A DNA stretch of 64,000 nt from Melampsora larici-populina 98AG31 (GCF_000204055.1 NW_006768794.1:969563-1033562), one strand, 5' to 3'. Shown: positions 11,098-23,787, numbered from the stretch's first letter. Notes: generated by a model from the letters alone, not told the origin. Program-made: numbers and translations.

Positions 11098-12944
11098 CAC
11101 CACGGGAGGGTTCTGTGTCTGCAGACCGCCTGCCGCAAAGGCCGTTGTAGAACTTATAACCCAACAAGGGTTATACAGAGCTGGAAGAGGATAATCTACT
11201 AATATAAGAACTAGTAGAAGTTGTCTGAGACTGCTCTTCTAAAACAACACAATAAGGAAAGGATCTGTTGTATTGAGTACAGATAAGGCACCAGAGAAAT
11301 ATATCTTCACACGTATTTTAACTTCAAAAGCACAATTTGTATTACTATCAACACTGCTATAGTGTTATTCCCAAATGATAACTGAAGAAATAAGCAATAT
11401 CTGATTGATATTATTCCTGATGAGTCTTTATGACTATAAAACTAAAGTAAATTTCTCTTTATAATTGTAATAAAGGGCGTATTTAAGTGACCAGGTACTA
11501 TTAAAATAAGTTTATAATGATAAACAAAATAATAATGGCGTAAATGATAAAGATAAAAGGGGAACAACAGTCCCAAAACCCTCTCAAAGTATATATAACA
11601 ATGTACCACAACTTTTACAATGGTCAACAACCTCAAAACCAATCAAATCCGCCCAAAATTCCCTAAAAACCCTATGATGACGCAATGTAATAATTTTGTT
11701 ACTAATAAATGATGTAATTTTCGCAGCCAAAAGTGATCGATGACGCAATAATATGATGTACAGCACTTCTTATGATGAATACAGGTGATTTTTTTCTTGT
11801 AAACTAGCTGAAAACCAATTTTTGAGATTACAAATTTTTTCAGATGTGCTCCAATTTTTGATTACTAAAGTGCATCTTGTAGCCCACGTGTTACTGATCA
11901 TTTCCGACACCCATATGACCTACTTCCAATGAGTGATGAGTAAGATATTGAATTGTGAAGTTAAGGTTTTGAGCATTACATGTTGACTTGTGACTGTAAA
12001 TTCGAGATTCACACCAATTCTTTATTTGCCTTATAACTTTTTTCATACACCTTCGCTACTATTGATTTAAAGCTTGTACAATATGTAATCCACTCTTCCG
12101 CGTTGAATGAGCCATCTACCAACCTATTCTGACGTCATTTGACATATGTAATTAGCTGAAAACCTCTATTTTCCACAAAATTCACCCATTTTCTCCACTT
12201 TTCACAGCTGCTACTCTCTTTTTCTTGCTCATGTAATATGAAATCATCCTCTATAACCTTAAAAATCCCGGAAAATCCTCTTGGCAACCTTAAATTCCAT
12301 TACTACCACTATTTCATAACCAAACTACACGTGTACCTCTTGGTTACCAACTTCGAAAAAGTGCCTTTTCCCTGATAACTTTTGTTTCTCCTTATCAACC
12401 TTCAAGATTAAAATTGTCATAGTATAATATAATGTTGTTCTTTCATATTCTAACCTCATAATACCCATAACTTTATTTTTACTAACCTAAAAACCATTTT
12501 CCAATCTTTGTACCTATAATTTTGAATTTTTCTTATATTTTTCTTTATTTATTTTTGTAATGAGTTTGTAAATAAACTATAGTGATCTTAATGAATAATG
12601 TGAAATAAAATGATGTAATGTTAACCGGATGACCAATACATAAGCCTACAAGAGCTTCAATTGATCTAAAAACCTCCATTTCGAATTTTCTTTCCTGCTG
12701 AATCCTGCTAATAAACTGGTAAACTGCTAATTGTGGATTTTTTAATTGATCCCATAAATTGATCACCACACCGTCTGTAGCTGGACCACAGGGTGTCACA
12801 GAATGGTCTAATGCGGTCTCAAAAAGGTTGGGGGTTTTGCAGACCATTTTGAGACGGGGTAAGACCATTTCAGGACGCCCTGAGGCCTAGCTACAGACAG
12901 CCTTCACAGCAGGCGGTCTGCAGACACAGAAACCTCCTGTGGTG
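11098..12944. mobile_element. TA-flanked MITE, split by a solo LTR
   Basis: Without the inserted LTR this is a ~218-bp element. Its ends form inverted repeats of about 60 bp beginning CACCACGGGAGG (left) and CACCACAGGAGG (right, reverse strand), with mostly transition differences. Both ends are flanked by TA (11096-11097 and 12945-12946), as for Tc1/mariner-type elements. It encodes nothing. The superfamily assignment rests only on the TA duplication. Confidence 0.72.
11146..12770 (-). mobile_element. Solo LTR of the Ty3 family (subfamily 1)
   Basis: A 1625-bp LTR runs from TGTAGAACTTATAACCC to GATCACCACA and is flanked by CCGT on both sides (11142-11145 and 12771-12774). It is closely similar to the LTR at 26555-28184 and more distantly to the LTR pair at 30406 and 40019. 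No internal sequence remains, so it arose by LTR-LTR recombination after insertion into the MITE. The strand is given as that of the family's gag-pol. Confidence 0.9.
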
Positions 12945-12946
12945 TA

Positions 12947-14002
12947 TCAAGGTGGTAGCCTTGGAAATTCACTCACGATCCAATCAAACAGAATATCCAT
13001 TCTTCTAGACAACTCATTCTGGAATTTTCTGACAATTGATCTTCTGAATCTAACAGACCATTCATCACCATCATCATCCATTCTCCTAATCAAAGCCCAA
13101 GCCAAGCAACTGTATTCGACTAATATTCTTTATGTACCCAATTCACGCATTTCCTTTTGAGCAATTTTAGTCGGTGCAAATTGAGTCAATGAGGAGAGTA
13201 ATTGACAGGATTCAGGGGTAGAAATGCATTCTGAGGTGGACAAATAACATCGGATTGATGCCAATTGGTGAGTGATATCAATCTTTTGCCAACCTTAGCA
13301 TTGAAGACACCGGGCCTTGTGAACCCTGCTCTCATCGGTCTCTTTTAGATCAATTGCTTCTTACATAACCTCCAGCACCTTCATCCCAGCTCATCTCAGC
13401 CTGGACAGCGAACCAAATTGAATACTTCCAAGCAAAATAATCTGACATAAGACATAATATCAGTCCAAGTATAGTGGAAAGGTAAAGTCAAGGTGGGGCA
13501 ATTGTGAACTGGCTGACTTTCTTCCATAGACTGGTCATTGTATCCCATGCCTAACCCTCCTATTCTTTGTACCCCCTTGAACCTTCGCCCGTTGCATTGT
13601 TAGCTTGTTAGCTGGTTAGCTATTTGTCTATGATCCTGCCCGTTGCACCTTGAAAGTTTAGAAATAGATACGAAACAGTGAATCAGTTTGGAAGCCTCTC
13701 AATTCAGATGGAATAGGATGTGATGATTTGAGCTCCTTTTAGATATTGTACAAAGCGGGAACCGTGTGTCTCCAACAATATAAGGGCTGAGGATGTTCCT
13801 GTATGAGGATGAATCAAAGCAAAAAGACACTTGATGACTGATATTCATTCAAGAATCCTTCATTGTATACCTATATCACTTATGGGCAGGAACGAAAGAT
13901 GAAGCATGCACTGCCAGCATTCAATAGGTTCCCTGGTCGGAACATCACCTAGGCTGGGAATATCATTGAGGGAAGAATGGAGAATCAAATCATCTTGCAC
14001 TG
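12947..14002. other. Intergenic, nothing recognised
   Basis: A 73-codon frame at 12939-13160 starts inside the MITE end and looks like chance. The remainder has no gene, repeat or motif that I can support. Confidence 0.4.
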
Positions 14003-14235
14003 CACATCTGAGCCATCAAGCATACACTACATATGTGCAAACATCCAAGTAAATCCTTAGCTATCAGCTACATACAGGTCGGCTCAGTTATCTGCTCATC
14101 TAGATAAGAAAATCATGTGTAATACATCCTGTAAATTTGTTCAGATTGAGACGCACATTTCAAAATATTGACTACATATATCACAATGGCTACTCAGGAA
14201 ATATTCATGGAACTGTGTAACAGTAGCAGAATGGG
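14003..14235. mobile_element. Partial MITE, same family as 42346-42802
   Basis: It starts CACATCTGAGCC and shares with the 42.3-kb element the blocks CACTACATATGTGCA, CTACATACAGGT, TCTGCTCAGTTATCTGCTCAT-like and the GACTACATAT and CTCAGGAAATATT regions. Only one arm and part of the centre are present; the opposite inverted terminus is missing. Confidence 0.6.
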
Positions 14236-16112
14236 AATCTGATCACTAGGACCCGTATTCCCATCTGGGAACCTCTTTAATGCTGGCAGTGATGGGAGAC
14301 CGAAATAAGGAAGCCCCATGTCCAAACAAAGTGTTCATATGTACAATTCCCCAAGGCGAACACAGCAAACTTTAAATTGCTGAGGTTGAGTCGATTTTGA
14401 GGCGTAGTCTTGAGAAACTCAAGCATGTTGACCGCATGATCCGTGGGCTCTTCAAAATCACTAATTGTCTTTGGTCATCTGATCGAGCACATCAAAGTCA
14501 TAACTGTTGATCATAGTTGGATTATGAGGACAAAGACATACTCAAATTCATCAGGACGGAGTCAAATAACGCACTCTTCCGGATTGACTACCAGAGTGCT
14601 GATTCTGTATCAAGATTTAGCTTCCTTTGCCAATGTGGTTGTGTAATCTTCGGCTGTGCCAGTCTGTTGAATAAGATCAACTCAAAGTAAATTAGGTGAA
14701 TGAATGGGACGAGCTAAAAAATTGCAGTCAAGTTAATTAGTAAGATGATGAATTAAAATACATAAGAATTGACTAAGCTGCTGAATCAAATCAAATCAAC
14801 TCAATCACCATTCACGATTTGAAGACCATAGATCCAAAAAGCTAAATATTTGGTTGATCAATCAGTGGCAGATGTATCTAAAGCTTTTTGCGAATCACTT
14901 ATTTCAATGTGTATTTGGAATGATTAAGACAATGATGAATCGAGGCATGATGATTATGATAGTTGATTTGATTACTAACTTTATAATGAAATTGAATGTA
15001 TTAGGCTGATGAGAAGACTCCTTGCACATAGATATTGTTCCCGGCCATCATTTAGCATGACAGGCTTCATGAGAGACCGAAGGTTTCAATTGTAACTAAC
15101 TTATCCTTTGATCCTAGCGACATTACAACTGATAGAAATGTATTTGTGCCACAAGTGAACTTATTGGACAGGCATCTCTGGTCGATCGTTCAACAATGCC
15201 AAGATTCTAGCACAATTAGGGATAAGAGTTGAAGCACTGAGGCGCCTGGTAGTGGCATCCGCCGCATAAACATCCATCAGGTTTTGCCAATCATGATGCA
15301 TTGAAAAATTTAACCCTAAATCGTGACACCACTGAAGAGCTTAATTGTCAATGTATGTGGTTTTCATAGGAAGCGGTGATGGTAAGTTTTCAACAACAAG
15401 ATTGCTCGGCTTGGAAGGATTTGGGCTGTGAACAAAATGAGCGCCGGATGGAGATATCAATCAATTCCTTTTGAGGTGCTTCCAATGTGATGAAAACTGT
15501 GAGATGGAAAGAGAAAAAGAATCAATAGTCAGTACAGGAAACCAGGAGCTACGTAGACATCAGACAAAACTGAGAACATGATGAAGATAAACCTTTGAAT
15601 GAAGTGATGCTGGAGTGATGCTGGAATGATACTTCTGGCTGTGACTGGATGGTAACATTGCTGACTATTTGGATGAAGGTTTGAAATTCAGATGAATCTA
15701 AACCAAACACGTTGAACGGGGATTTTACCTACTGGACGCGTAAACCTGTGAATTTTTAGTAGGGTTTGGGGGTTAAGTGAGTTTTGTCTGGGAACACAGT
15801 TTCCCTTTAACTTGAATGATGATACTAAGCAAAAGATTAAAACTCTTTGTAGTCACTTATAATCACCTGACTTGAAAACCGGCTTCAAGAAGGTTTTCAA
15901 TTTGATGTTGTTTATCGATTCCCAAAATCACATATTGGCCTTCTTCTCCCTGTAAAAAATGTATGTAGCAAACAATATGTACATGTACATACTTGCTTTC
16001 AGTGCCATAGACTGTGTTTCCCTCCCAAGGAATACATTTCCCAGAACTTTTTTTGAGTTTGTGTAGACAGGGATCTGCTGAAAAGAAGGAGGCACATCTC
16101 CCTGACCACTTT
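14236..16112. other. Intergenic, nothing recognised
   Basis: Short frames on both strands are of low complexity or overlap the inverted-repeat element that follows. No supported gene. Confidence 0.4.
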
Positions 16113-17199
16113 ATAAAAAAGGATCCCACTATTTTCCGCCCCTTTGGCAAATACCCGGAGCCCCTTTGTTTTGGGGCATTACCCGATATACCCGACACAA
16201 CCCGAGTGCACTCAGCCAAATTCTTGGTGAGTCAGACCTCAGGGGCTCTTTAGTGGCTCCTTACGTAAGCATGTCCTTACTTTCGAGCCCCTTTCCCACA
16301 ATGATGAGCCCTACTTTAACCAATAGGGAAATAAACTCTATGATGCCCCCCTAAAAAGAGGAAGAAGGGCTCAGCATTAACTGTGCGCCTGGACCGGACC
16401 ATGTATGATGGACACCACCCTTATGATGTGGTCCTCACAGTGTAAGAATGTGTATTATAACCAGGTGAGCTTGCCTTGGTCAACTGCTTCAAGGTCTTAA
16501 CATGGTCACCAAGCAACTGCGATGTGGTATAGCTCACCACATGAGCCAAAAGAAAACTCCCAACCAATCCAAATTGGATCGGTCATGAGCAAAATTCACC
16601 CAAAAACGACTCGTGTGACATGCTGGTTCCATTGATTTCCCTCAACAAAATAAAACAAAGATTGATTCAACTACTGATACAAATGAAGAATGGCAGGATT
16701 TTGATGCTAAAACCAATGTAGGAACAAATGGAGAAGTGTTTGCTCAAGCATTCCATGATATAAGTTTGACAAAATGAATGGTAATGAGTAAACATGATGG
16801 AAAAGTATCAACCGATATAAAATAGATCAATTAAGAGTCAAAGGTGTAGCTAACCAGAGGTTTTGGTGTAGTTAGTTTGAAAAGAATTTGATAATCAAGG
16901 CAATGAATTGAGTATGATTCAGATAGCTGAAAGAGAATGGTTGGGAAAAGGTGAGGAGTTCGATGTTCTATGAGTAAGAGAGTTATTGAGAAGTGGGAAG
17001 TTTTTGAAGTCGTATCAGGAGATGTTGAAGGTATTTATAATAAAACCTTTGAAAAAAGAAAACAATTGCTAGGCTGGAGCCCCACATGTAGCCCCATTTT
17101 TTAAAGGGGGCGATACAATGATTGTTGCCCCTAGGTCCGGCCCAACAGGGGGCTCCGGATATTGTCCCGGGGGCAGAAAATAGTGGGATCCATATAAAA
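16113..17199. mobile_element. Candidate ~1.1-kb inverted-repeat element
   Basis: The left end reads GGATCCCACTATTTTCCGCC (16121-16140) followed by GGAGCCCC. The right end on the reverse strand reads GGATCCCACTATTTTCTGCC (from 17191) followed by CGGAGCCCC. The arms are similar over about 45 bp with indels. No transposase is visible between them and no target duplication was confirmed, so this may be a degraded non-autonomous element. Confidence 0.45.
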
Positions 17200-18198
17200 A
17201 TGGTAATTGGGAACTTGATGAGTGATTTCCTCTACCAAGACCTACTACCTTCCGTGCAAATCTCACTCTTTTCCTGAAAGTCCTCTACGCCTCAGGAATT
17301 GCTTGCTATGTTGAACCACTGCACAAGGGACTTTGTTAAGTTAATTCACTTCCCCTAGATTGTAATCTGGCACATGGGGGTCTGATTCAAGTGCCATACA
17401 TGATGAGAAACTGTAACACCTTGTCAAATTGAAGCTGTCCTTCAATTCTGGTTACCTACAGAGTTATATGCAATTGTGGAATGTTTTGAGGGTGATGAAA
17501 GGTACTAGAATAATATTTACATTTTTCTCCACAAATTAAATACAGTCAAATCAAAAAGTGATGAAAAGTCATTTAATTTATGTAACTGTACATTGAATGA
17601 AAGTGTGAGGTCAAATAGATCTGTGCGGGTGTGAAATACACCCTCCCTTCTTCTCCACTTCCTTTGAAACAGATGTTTCAACAGGTTCATACCAGTTTGA
17701 GGAGATAGCATTGTGTGATTTTGTATGAAGTGGTTACCAATGTTGCGCTCAGGAAGATATCCATAAAGCATTAACTCTCTTGAATCTTTCCCTTCAAACT
17801 TCTCATCAGTCATCAATACACTCTTTCCCTACTGCTCTAAAATCTTGGTTATTCTAAAGCTCTATATAAATTAGTTCTAGCTACAAAAATATTTTTTGGT
17901 GAGTACTTTTTGATGCTTCTTATTATGTTTCTCTTTGTTTCTATTGCTCTACTATACACCACTTGGAATTGTTAGCCAGTCATTATAGATGAAATTCTCT
18001 TAGAACCATATTATCACCAATCTATATCTGCTATTCCAAAAAGATGATAGGTTTCCATCAATACCCCCTATATTTTCTTATCTACAACAGTCCTTCTCAT
18101 TATTTTATTCCTATTCTAATATTTTGGTCAGAGGCTTTTAGAGACTATCAACATTTGGTGCTGACATTTCTATATATTTATGTAACAGCCTGGCCAAG
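17200..18198. other. Intergenic; possible LTR remnant with PBS-like site
   Basis: No gene is supported. The motif TTTGGTGCTGACATTTC near 18154-18170 resembles the primer-binding start (TGG...) that follows a retrotransposon LTR. I could not define an LTR upstream or gag downstream. Confidence 0.25.
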
Positions 18199-18672
18199 AT
18201 GAGATTTCAACAGATCTTCTTAACCATCAATATGTTGATGGATCACACTACTTCTAGTCCTATCCTACGTCAACTTGATATGGCCACCTCCACCAAACCA
18301 AGTGAATTGGCTAGCCCAAACGGGTTTGGATCCAGTGGTGTGGTCTACCCAGATGCTATTCAACAATACAATCAGCGCCAAGAAGATGCAGCCCAAATGG
18401 AAGCAATGGCAAGACAGTTTGGTCCTCCAGACTATCTAATTCCTCACAGAAAAATTCAGGACTATGGTGATTCTGGAGATTCTAGTGTAAGGGAACCTCC
18501 ATCACTGACTCCAAAATAAATTGAGGGAATTACTAACAACACCAATCTGTGGTTCAAGTCAGATGGTGTAAACGCGGTATGGCCAATTATTGGGGCACTC
18601 GGAGGTGCTTGCTTCCTGATTATTTGTGGTATATGCTACCGGAAGCATGTGAGTGGGGATGGAGGACAGTGA
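18199..18672 (+). pseudogene. Single-pass membrane protein remnant with in-frame stop
   Basis: One frame runs from ATG 18199 through a Gln/Pro/Asp-rich part (QQYNQRQEDAAQMEAMARQF). It meets TAA at 18517-18519 and continues in the same frame for 50 codons to TGA at 18670-18672. The part after the stop contains a clear membrane segment, VWPIIGALGGACFLIICG, followed by YRK, as in a type I membrane protein with a short cytoplasmic tail. The stop separates the soluble part from the anchor. Either the gene is dead or there is an unrecognised intron over the stop. Family unknown. Confidence 0.4.
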
Positions 18673-19099
18673 AGATGGAGCTTAATCTGGTGATGAAGTG
18701 TATGAGCCCCCACTTCAATTTACCCTCACAAATATCTTTACTAAACTTTGTTTCAATTATGCTTTGTTGTGATATTGGACTTGCATGTTGGTATTCAGCA
18801 TTGAATCAACCCTCATCAAGAACACAACATCTGCAGTGGATATGTTGAAAATGAATCTATGAAACCAACTATAAATCAAGATGAGAATAGTGAAGGAGAA
18901 GTTGATGAGAATTTCCAAAATGGGTTCATGTTTGTTTGCTTTGGGAATAAGTCGTATGTGGCCCTTGCATGCAATCTTCATCTTTTTCTTTGTGTGTTGC
19001 AGTTTTTGGTTGTTTGGCTAAACATATACATACGCATGTAGTGCCTGTTTTCCATCACAAAATCTGTTCCCTTAAGCTGTTGCTATTTGCAGCCTGCAA
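18673..19099. other. Intergenic, nothing recognised
   Basis: Short frames only; no repeat or motif that I can support. Confidence 0.35.
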
Positions 19100-19640
19100 A
19101 AAAACCATGTAGGTGCTGCCAAAACAGCGCTTACATGGGTGTTTCCCACCAAAGAGCACCTACATTGAGGATGTAGGCGCTCAAAAATGACGCCTATATC
19201 TCAACATTCAAGTGTAGGTGTCTTTTTCATATATTGTAAGACATAAAAAGAGCTTTCAAGTTGAAAAGAGTGTATTGGAAGACATAAAAAGCAGTTTGGA
19301 GCTGAAATGAGCATACCAGAAGATGTAAAAGCAGTTTGGAGTTGAAAGGAGCGTACCAGAAGATGTCAACCACTTTTTATGTCTTCTGATATGCTCATTT
19401 CAGCTCCAAACTATCATTTTTTCTTCCAATACACTCATTTCAACTACAAACTGCTTTTTACATCTTCCAATACGCTCATTACAACTCTGAACCACTTTTC
19501 TTGTATTCTGATATGCTAATTTTGACTTGAAAATTGTTCTTCATTACCTGTCAGACCATTTCGGAGTTGTAGACTCTGTATTTTCAGCGCCTACATATGC
19601 AAGACTGCATGACACCTCAATACACATGTAGGTGCTTTTA
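19100..19640. repeat. Foldback array of short direct and inverted repeats
   Basis: The outer parts repeat ATGTAGGTGCT and its complement AGCACCTACAT several times. The centre repeats a ~50-bp unit (AAGACATAAAAAGCAGTTTG, GAGCTGAAATGAGCATACCAG type) about three times. It then repeats the reverse complement about four times. The whole can fold back on itself. It is probably a foldback-type or MITE-like element; no target duplication was established. Confidence 0.65.
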
Positions 19641-20219
19641 TGAATGCCTATGGCTTGCCCGCCAGAACCAGTGGTTAAATGGTGTGTAAACTCAGTGTCA
19701 ACTGGGTTTACACCGGTGCTGAGCCCTTGGTTGATACACGGTTTGGCATAGCGTTGTTGATCAACCATATCTTCTACGCCAAGGCATCTCGGTTGGTCAA
19801 CCAAAAAAGATCCCTGGTTTATAAACCATTTTCAGGCCTTCACGCTACAAAAAATATAATGTCCATTAGATAGCGAGTGCATGTCTTTAGTCTTATGGAT
19901 GTCATCTGGCCTGTTCCTTTCACGTACATGGTGTCTGTGACAGGAACCCTTATGCATTACTTTCTATTCTACCAGTATAAGTTAATACAAGATCTAAACA
20001 CATGTTTTAAACCCTGAAGACCTATTACGTGGTGTGGGGGGGACCCTGTAGGGGGGGTGGTATGTAACGTACCCTACTGGATACTTACAATGGTACCCCC
20101 TCATGAGGTGAGAACAGGCTGTAAAAGAATATGGGTTTCTTGACCCCTCTCACTCACGGGAGGAGAGCCGTGAAGATCATGTATGGCTATGAACTGCTGG
20201 CAAGGTCTCTGTTTGGTAC
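19641..20219. other. Intergenic, nothing recognised
   Basis: Contains G/C-rich patches (GGGGGGGACC near 20037) but no gene or repeat that I can support. Confidence 0.35.
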
Positions 20220-20423
20220 ATGGATGGTGATTGGTACTACTTTACATGGCAATTTAGGTTATGTAGGTTGAGCCTCTTCGCGGTGATTGTGTTACGTCAT
20301 AAAAGTAATTGTTACAAGGGTTTTGTCAGTGCGGAGGAGGTAAACAAAGTATGCATGCCACTAAACAGAGAATGCGCGGAAGCTAAAAAGGAGGGTAGGT
20401 CGTGCTTCTGTCGTGTCAAATGA
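20220..20423 (+). CDS. Possible small cysteine-rich protein fragment
   Basis: This is a 67-codon frame. Its second half, NCYKGFVSAEEVNKVCMPLN followed by RECAEAKKEGRSCFC, has a Cys spacing reminiscent of small secreted rust proteins. A hydrophobic stretch (LSLFAVIVL) precedes it but is not a clean signal peptide. An overlapping frame (SNEAQICRLGCW) could continue the protein after a frameshift at about 20412. Low confidence. Confidence 0.25.
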   Translation: MDGDWYYFTWQFRLCRLSLFAVIVLRHKSNCYKGFVSAEEVNKVCMPLNRECAEAKKEGRSCFCRVK

Positions 20424-21658
20424 GGCTCAGATATGTAGACTGGGTTGCTGGATAGTGTTTCACTGCGGAGCCGACGGAGTTTCAACCAGTAGCAGGATGG
20501 CGTGGGGGGGTCCGCTTCTTTGTTGCTCAACAACAATGACGTACTGCATTGATCCATGCGTTCATAAAATATTGTACGACCGGCTGTGTGGGGTCTGGAC
20601 CCGCAGAGAGTTGTTGACGACGATGTGGCACGGAGCAGTGCTTAGAGAAGGAGTAGTAACCTACGGAAGCAAGAGTCAGTACGCATTTGGAAGATACAAC
20701 AAAGTTTTTTGGTGTACATTATCATGTGCGTCGTGTGGCATAGTTGACAAAGTCAGTATTTCCTGAGTAGTGGTGTGGTTGATGGTGTTTTGGTTTGAAA
20801 AGATGCGGGTAGACAGAAAATGCTGGATCACGGTGTTCAAGGTGTAGGTAGTGTTGACGTTTATAACGGCGTCCACGACAGGCAATATTTCCATTGGCGT
20901 GGATATTTGATTGTAAGTACAAATGTATAGTAGGGTTGCATGTTGCCGCGGTGAATATGTACAACGCCGGGGCAGGGTTTAAGTCGCAGTCTACCATGGT
21001 GTTTGGCGATGGGTCGCGAACAGTTAGACGTTGATTGACGTGGCCTTGACAGTTGGAGACTCACGGGATGTATCTGGCAGATGTTGTAATTTGGGCGGCA
21101 ACCAGGGGTGCTCAGGTCAGACTACAACGCCCCTGTACTGCTCTGACAAAATTTCAGCAGTGATAAATAAGCATCAGTGGAACGTGATCAGGGGAAATGG
21201 GAGTGTCTGCATTTTCCACTTCATCTTTTCAATATGTCGCATCCAACTCACAAAAGGTTACCGATGCGTCAGAGCGGTGTATTTCGCATGGCTAAGAGCA
21301 GCAGCACCAGACCTTGTAAAAACATGAATACAGGTCGTTTTACAAATCCGTGAGAGGAAACACAAGGCACCGGGCCTCGCAAACGGCCTGTATGATTTGC
21401 GTGTCATGTAAAAACTTACCTTCAATCATAACACTAAAGGCACAACCCAGTTTCTCGGCGAAACTGGATTAAACCCCTAAGCCCTTAATAAGCTGTACAC
21501 CTAAGACTCTGACCTCCTTAGGCTCAGTTGTTCCCGACCCCACCTCTCTTCATGGCCTGTCAAACCACTGTGAGTTACAGATGATCTCTATTTCTTCCAG
21601 TTCCATAACAAACTAACTTGTTTCTCTCATCTTTCCTGTTCATCAACAATATCACAGT
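20424..21658. other. GC-richer stretch, coding status unclear
   Basis: Overlapping frames on both strands include Cys-containing ones at 20413-20766 and 21031-21327 (plus strand). None can be joined convincingly, so I do not call a gene. It may be the decayed remainder of the cysteine-rich gene. Confidence 0.3.
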
Positions 21659-22640
21659 ATGGTAAAACAGAAAACAACAAAGAATCCAACTTCCACTTCA
21701 AATTCACAACAATCAAAATGGTACGTTTTCAATTTCTCATTTTCATAATCAACAGAATGAACCTATCAAAAAGAGAAAACTAACAATGACCTTTCCTTTG
21801 AAAGCTAATTTACCAAATCAAACCCAATCAAGTACCAGAAGACATTCATAACAAGTTAAAAAGCCAATTCAAAGTCAACCAGAATTGAGTCTAAATTCAG
21901 ATCAAGAAGAACAAGAAAACATACCTTCTTCACCTTCATCGGATCATTATTGAAAGAAATCTAAAGAATTAATTAGATCTAAAAAACCAATTCGAACGCG
22001 TAAAACTTCAATTGAAAAACCTAGAACTAAATCAACAACTAATCAAAACCTGAAACAACAATAAGCTCAAGAGATTGATCATGATCATGATGAAGGTGTA
22101 AGAAGTGTTACAGAATCAGCAAATCAAGTTAAAACAGATTATATCATATTCAATCTCTTTACATACTTTCTTATCAAAAACCGATTATCTTTCAACTTCA
22201 TATGATTCACCTGCTTTTCCTCCTAATTTTCAAAACTCATCATCATGTCCAACTACTTCAACTCAAATGTTAAATACTCTATAGTTTTGCTTTAGAACCT
22301 AAATGGGCTACTCATTTCTTTCCTGAAGATGCTTTTGATCAAATTGATGAACTTCATTTACCTAATGGTGATCCTAACCCAATCACTACTTTACCTAGAG
22401 TCGGTTGGATAGAAGCCCCAAAGACATGACACCTCCTAATTCAGTTGATAACATTCATAGTGAATTGAGTAGACTTGTAGAAAACGCTTACCTTGAGATG
22501 CCTCGAAAATCTTTCTCATCTTCAGACAACTCGATGGATATTGATACTCAGTACTCTCATCATCATAATCCTTATCATTTACAGAACGATCCTCAGGCTG
22601 AAGATCCAAGACTTTCAACACCTACCAATCAGTCTACTGC
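21659..22640 (+). pseudogene. Decayed Lys/Ser/Gln-rich gene fragment
   Basis: It begins MVKQKTTKNPTSTSNSQQSK, followed by a 37-nt GTACGT...CAG interval that could be a degraded intron, then NEPIKKRKLTMTFPLKANL. Several in-frame stops interrupt it (three visible between 21860 and 22065, where CAA or CGA would be expected). A later stretch in another frame reads EPKWATHFFPEDAFDQIDEL. The parts may come from more than one gene. Family not recognised. Confidence 0.35.
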
Positions 22641-22737
22641 ACTTTGGGATAATAAAGGTCTACAGAAGGGAAAAGGTAAGAGTATTGTTGCCTCTACCTC
22701 AACTACACACCTTTGGCTCCCCCTCCTACACCTGCTA

Positions 22738-23432
22738 ATTTTGGAATCGTTGGAAAAGTAGGTCAATTTGAAGTCTTATGTGGGCCTGGCGAGGGAACTG
22801 GCAAGGCTTGGTCAAAGTGGCGAAATCATGATGAACGACTCCCTGAAGAAAAAACTAAAGGAATGGGTCCTTAGGGTCTTGTCTTGTGGAATGATGAGAA
22901 CATAGTTATGCCCAAGTCATTGATCAAGTTTCTATGGCTACCGGTTGTTCTCAAGAGAAGCTTTGGAAAAACGAATCGAGTGGACAGTAAAGTTGGTACC
23001 CCTCTTACTCTCAATGTATTAGTTACTTGATAAGCGTACAAATTTGATTTATCCATTCAATTTTCATTTACAAGATTTTTATTAGATGATATCAAACCTT
23101 GGAAAGATGCTCGAGATCGATTGAAAAGCCTTTATATCTCGCTCTTGGCTTTGGGACAACCTACCAAATTACAACTCGGCATTTTGTTCACTTCAGTCTT
23201 TCCTCAATTGATTGATTACAACTTGTTGGTTGATTGTGAACCTGAGCACAATATCTTACTCTTCAGTCTACAAATTGCTACAGTTCCCAGTGTAGTGTTT
23301 GTTTTGGTCAACAATCATGAATTCTTGCAGATGATCCTCGATTTACTCTATTCTTTCTTTACTCATCAATTTGCACCTTCAAATTTGATACATGGTGATT
23401 TCAGATATATCATCTATCCTCCTGACCTTTGA
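22738..23432 (+). pseudogene. UBR1-like E3 ubiquitin ligase fragment (N-end rule)
   Basis: The first part, with VLWNDE and AQVIDQVSMATGCS in adjacent frames, resembles the ClpS-like N-degron-binding segment of UBR1-type ligases. The second part (from 23073) contains the WKDARDRLKSLYISLLALG region, then FPQLIDYNLLVDCEPEHNI and TVPSVVFVLVNNHEFL. These match the conserved middle region of UBR1/UBR2. Frames are broken and no zinc UBR box or RING is present, so this is a fragment of a cellular gene, possibly carried by a transposon. Confidence 0.5.
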
Positions 23433-23787
23433 AAGAAAACGATCGATCCTAAAGGGATGAGTTTTCGGTGCAAACAATCATCATATCATAGCGTCATCAT
23501 CATATCATACAAGTTAAGACCAAACCCAGTTCGCCCAAGACTGGACAAAATTTGGGCAAAACTCGGTTTAAACCCTTTTTTTCACCCTTGCCCCCCTTGG
23601 CCTGTGGGTCAATCCTGTCTCACAATTCCTTCTCACCTGATTTCCGTCTCGCCTGATCAAATCTGTTTCTCCATTGCCAAACAAATCAAAACTCATCTAG
23701 ATGAAGATCTACCTGGTCCAATCCTTTCTAGACCTCTAGGACTTTGGAGATTATGTAATCCACCTTCCCAACCCTTGATCCCAACTC

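Noticed and set aside
15863..16219. 118-codon minus-strand frame
   Set aside because: Runs across the left end of an inverted-repeat element and has no recognisable domain.
20413..21327. Several overlapping Cys-containing frames as a secreted effector gene
   Set aside because: Frames cannot be joined by plausible introns and no convincing signal peptide is present; only one short fragment is listed at low confidence.
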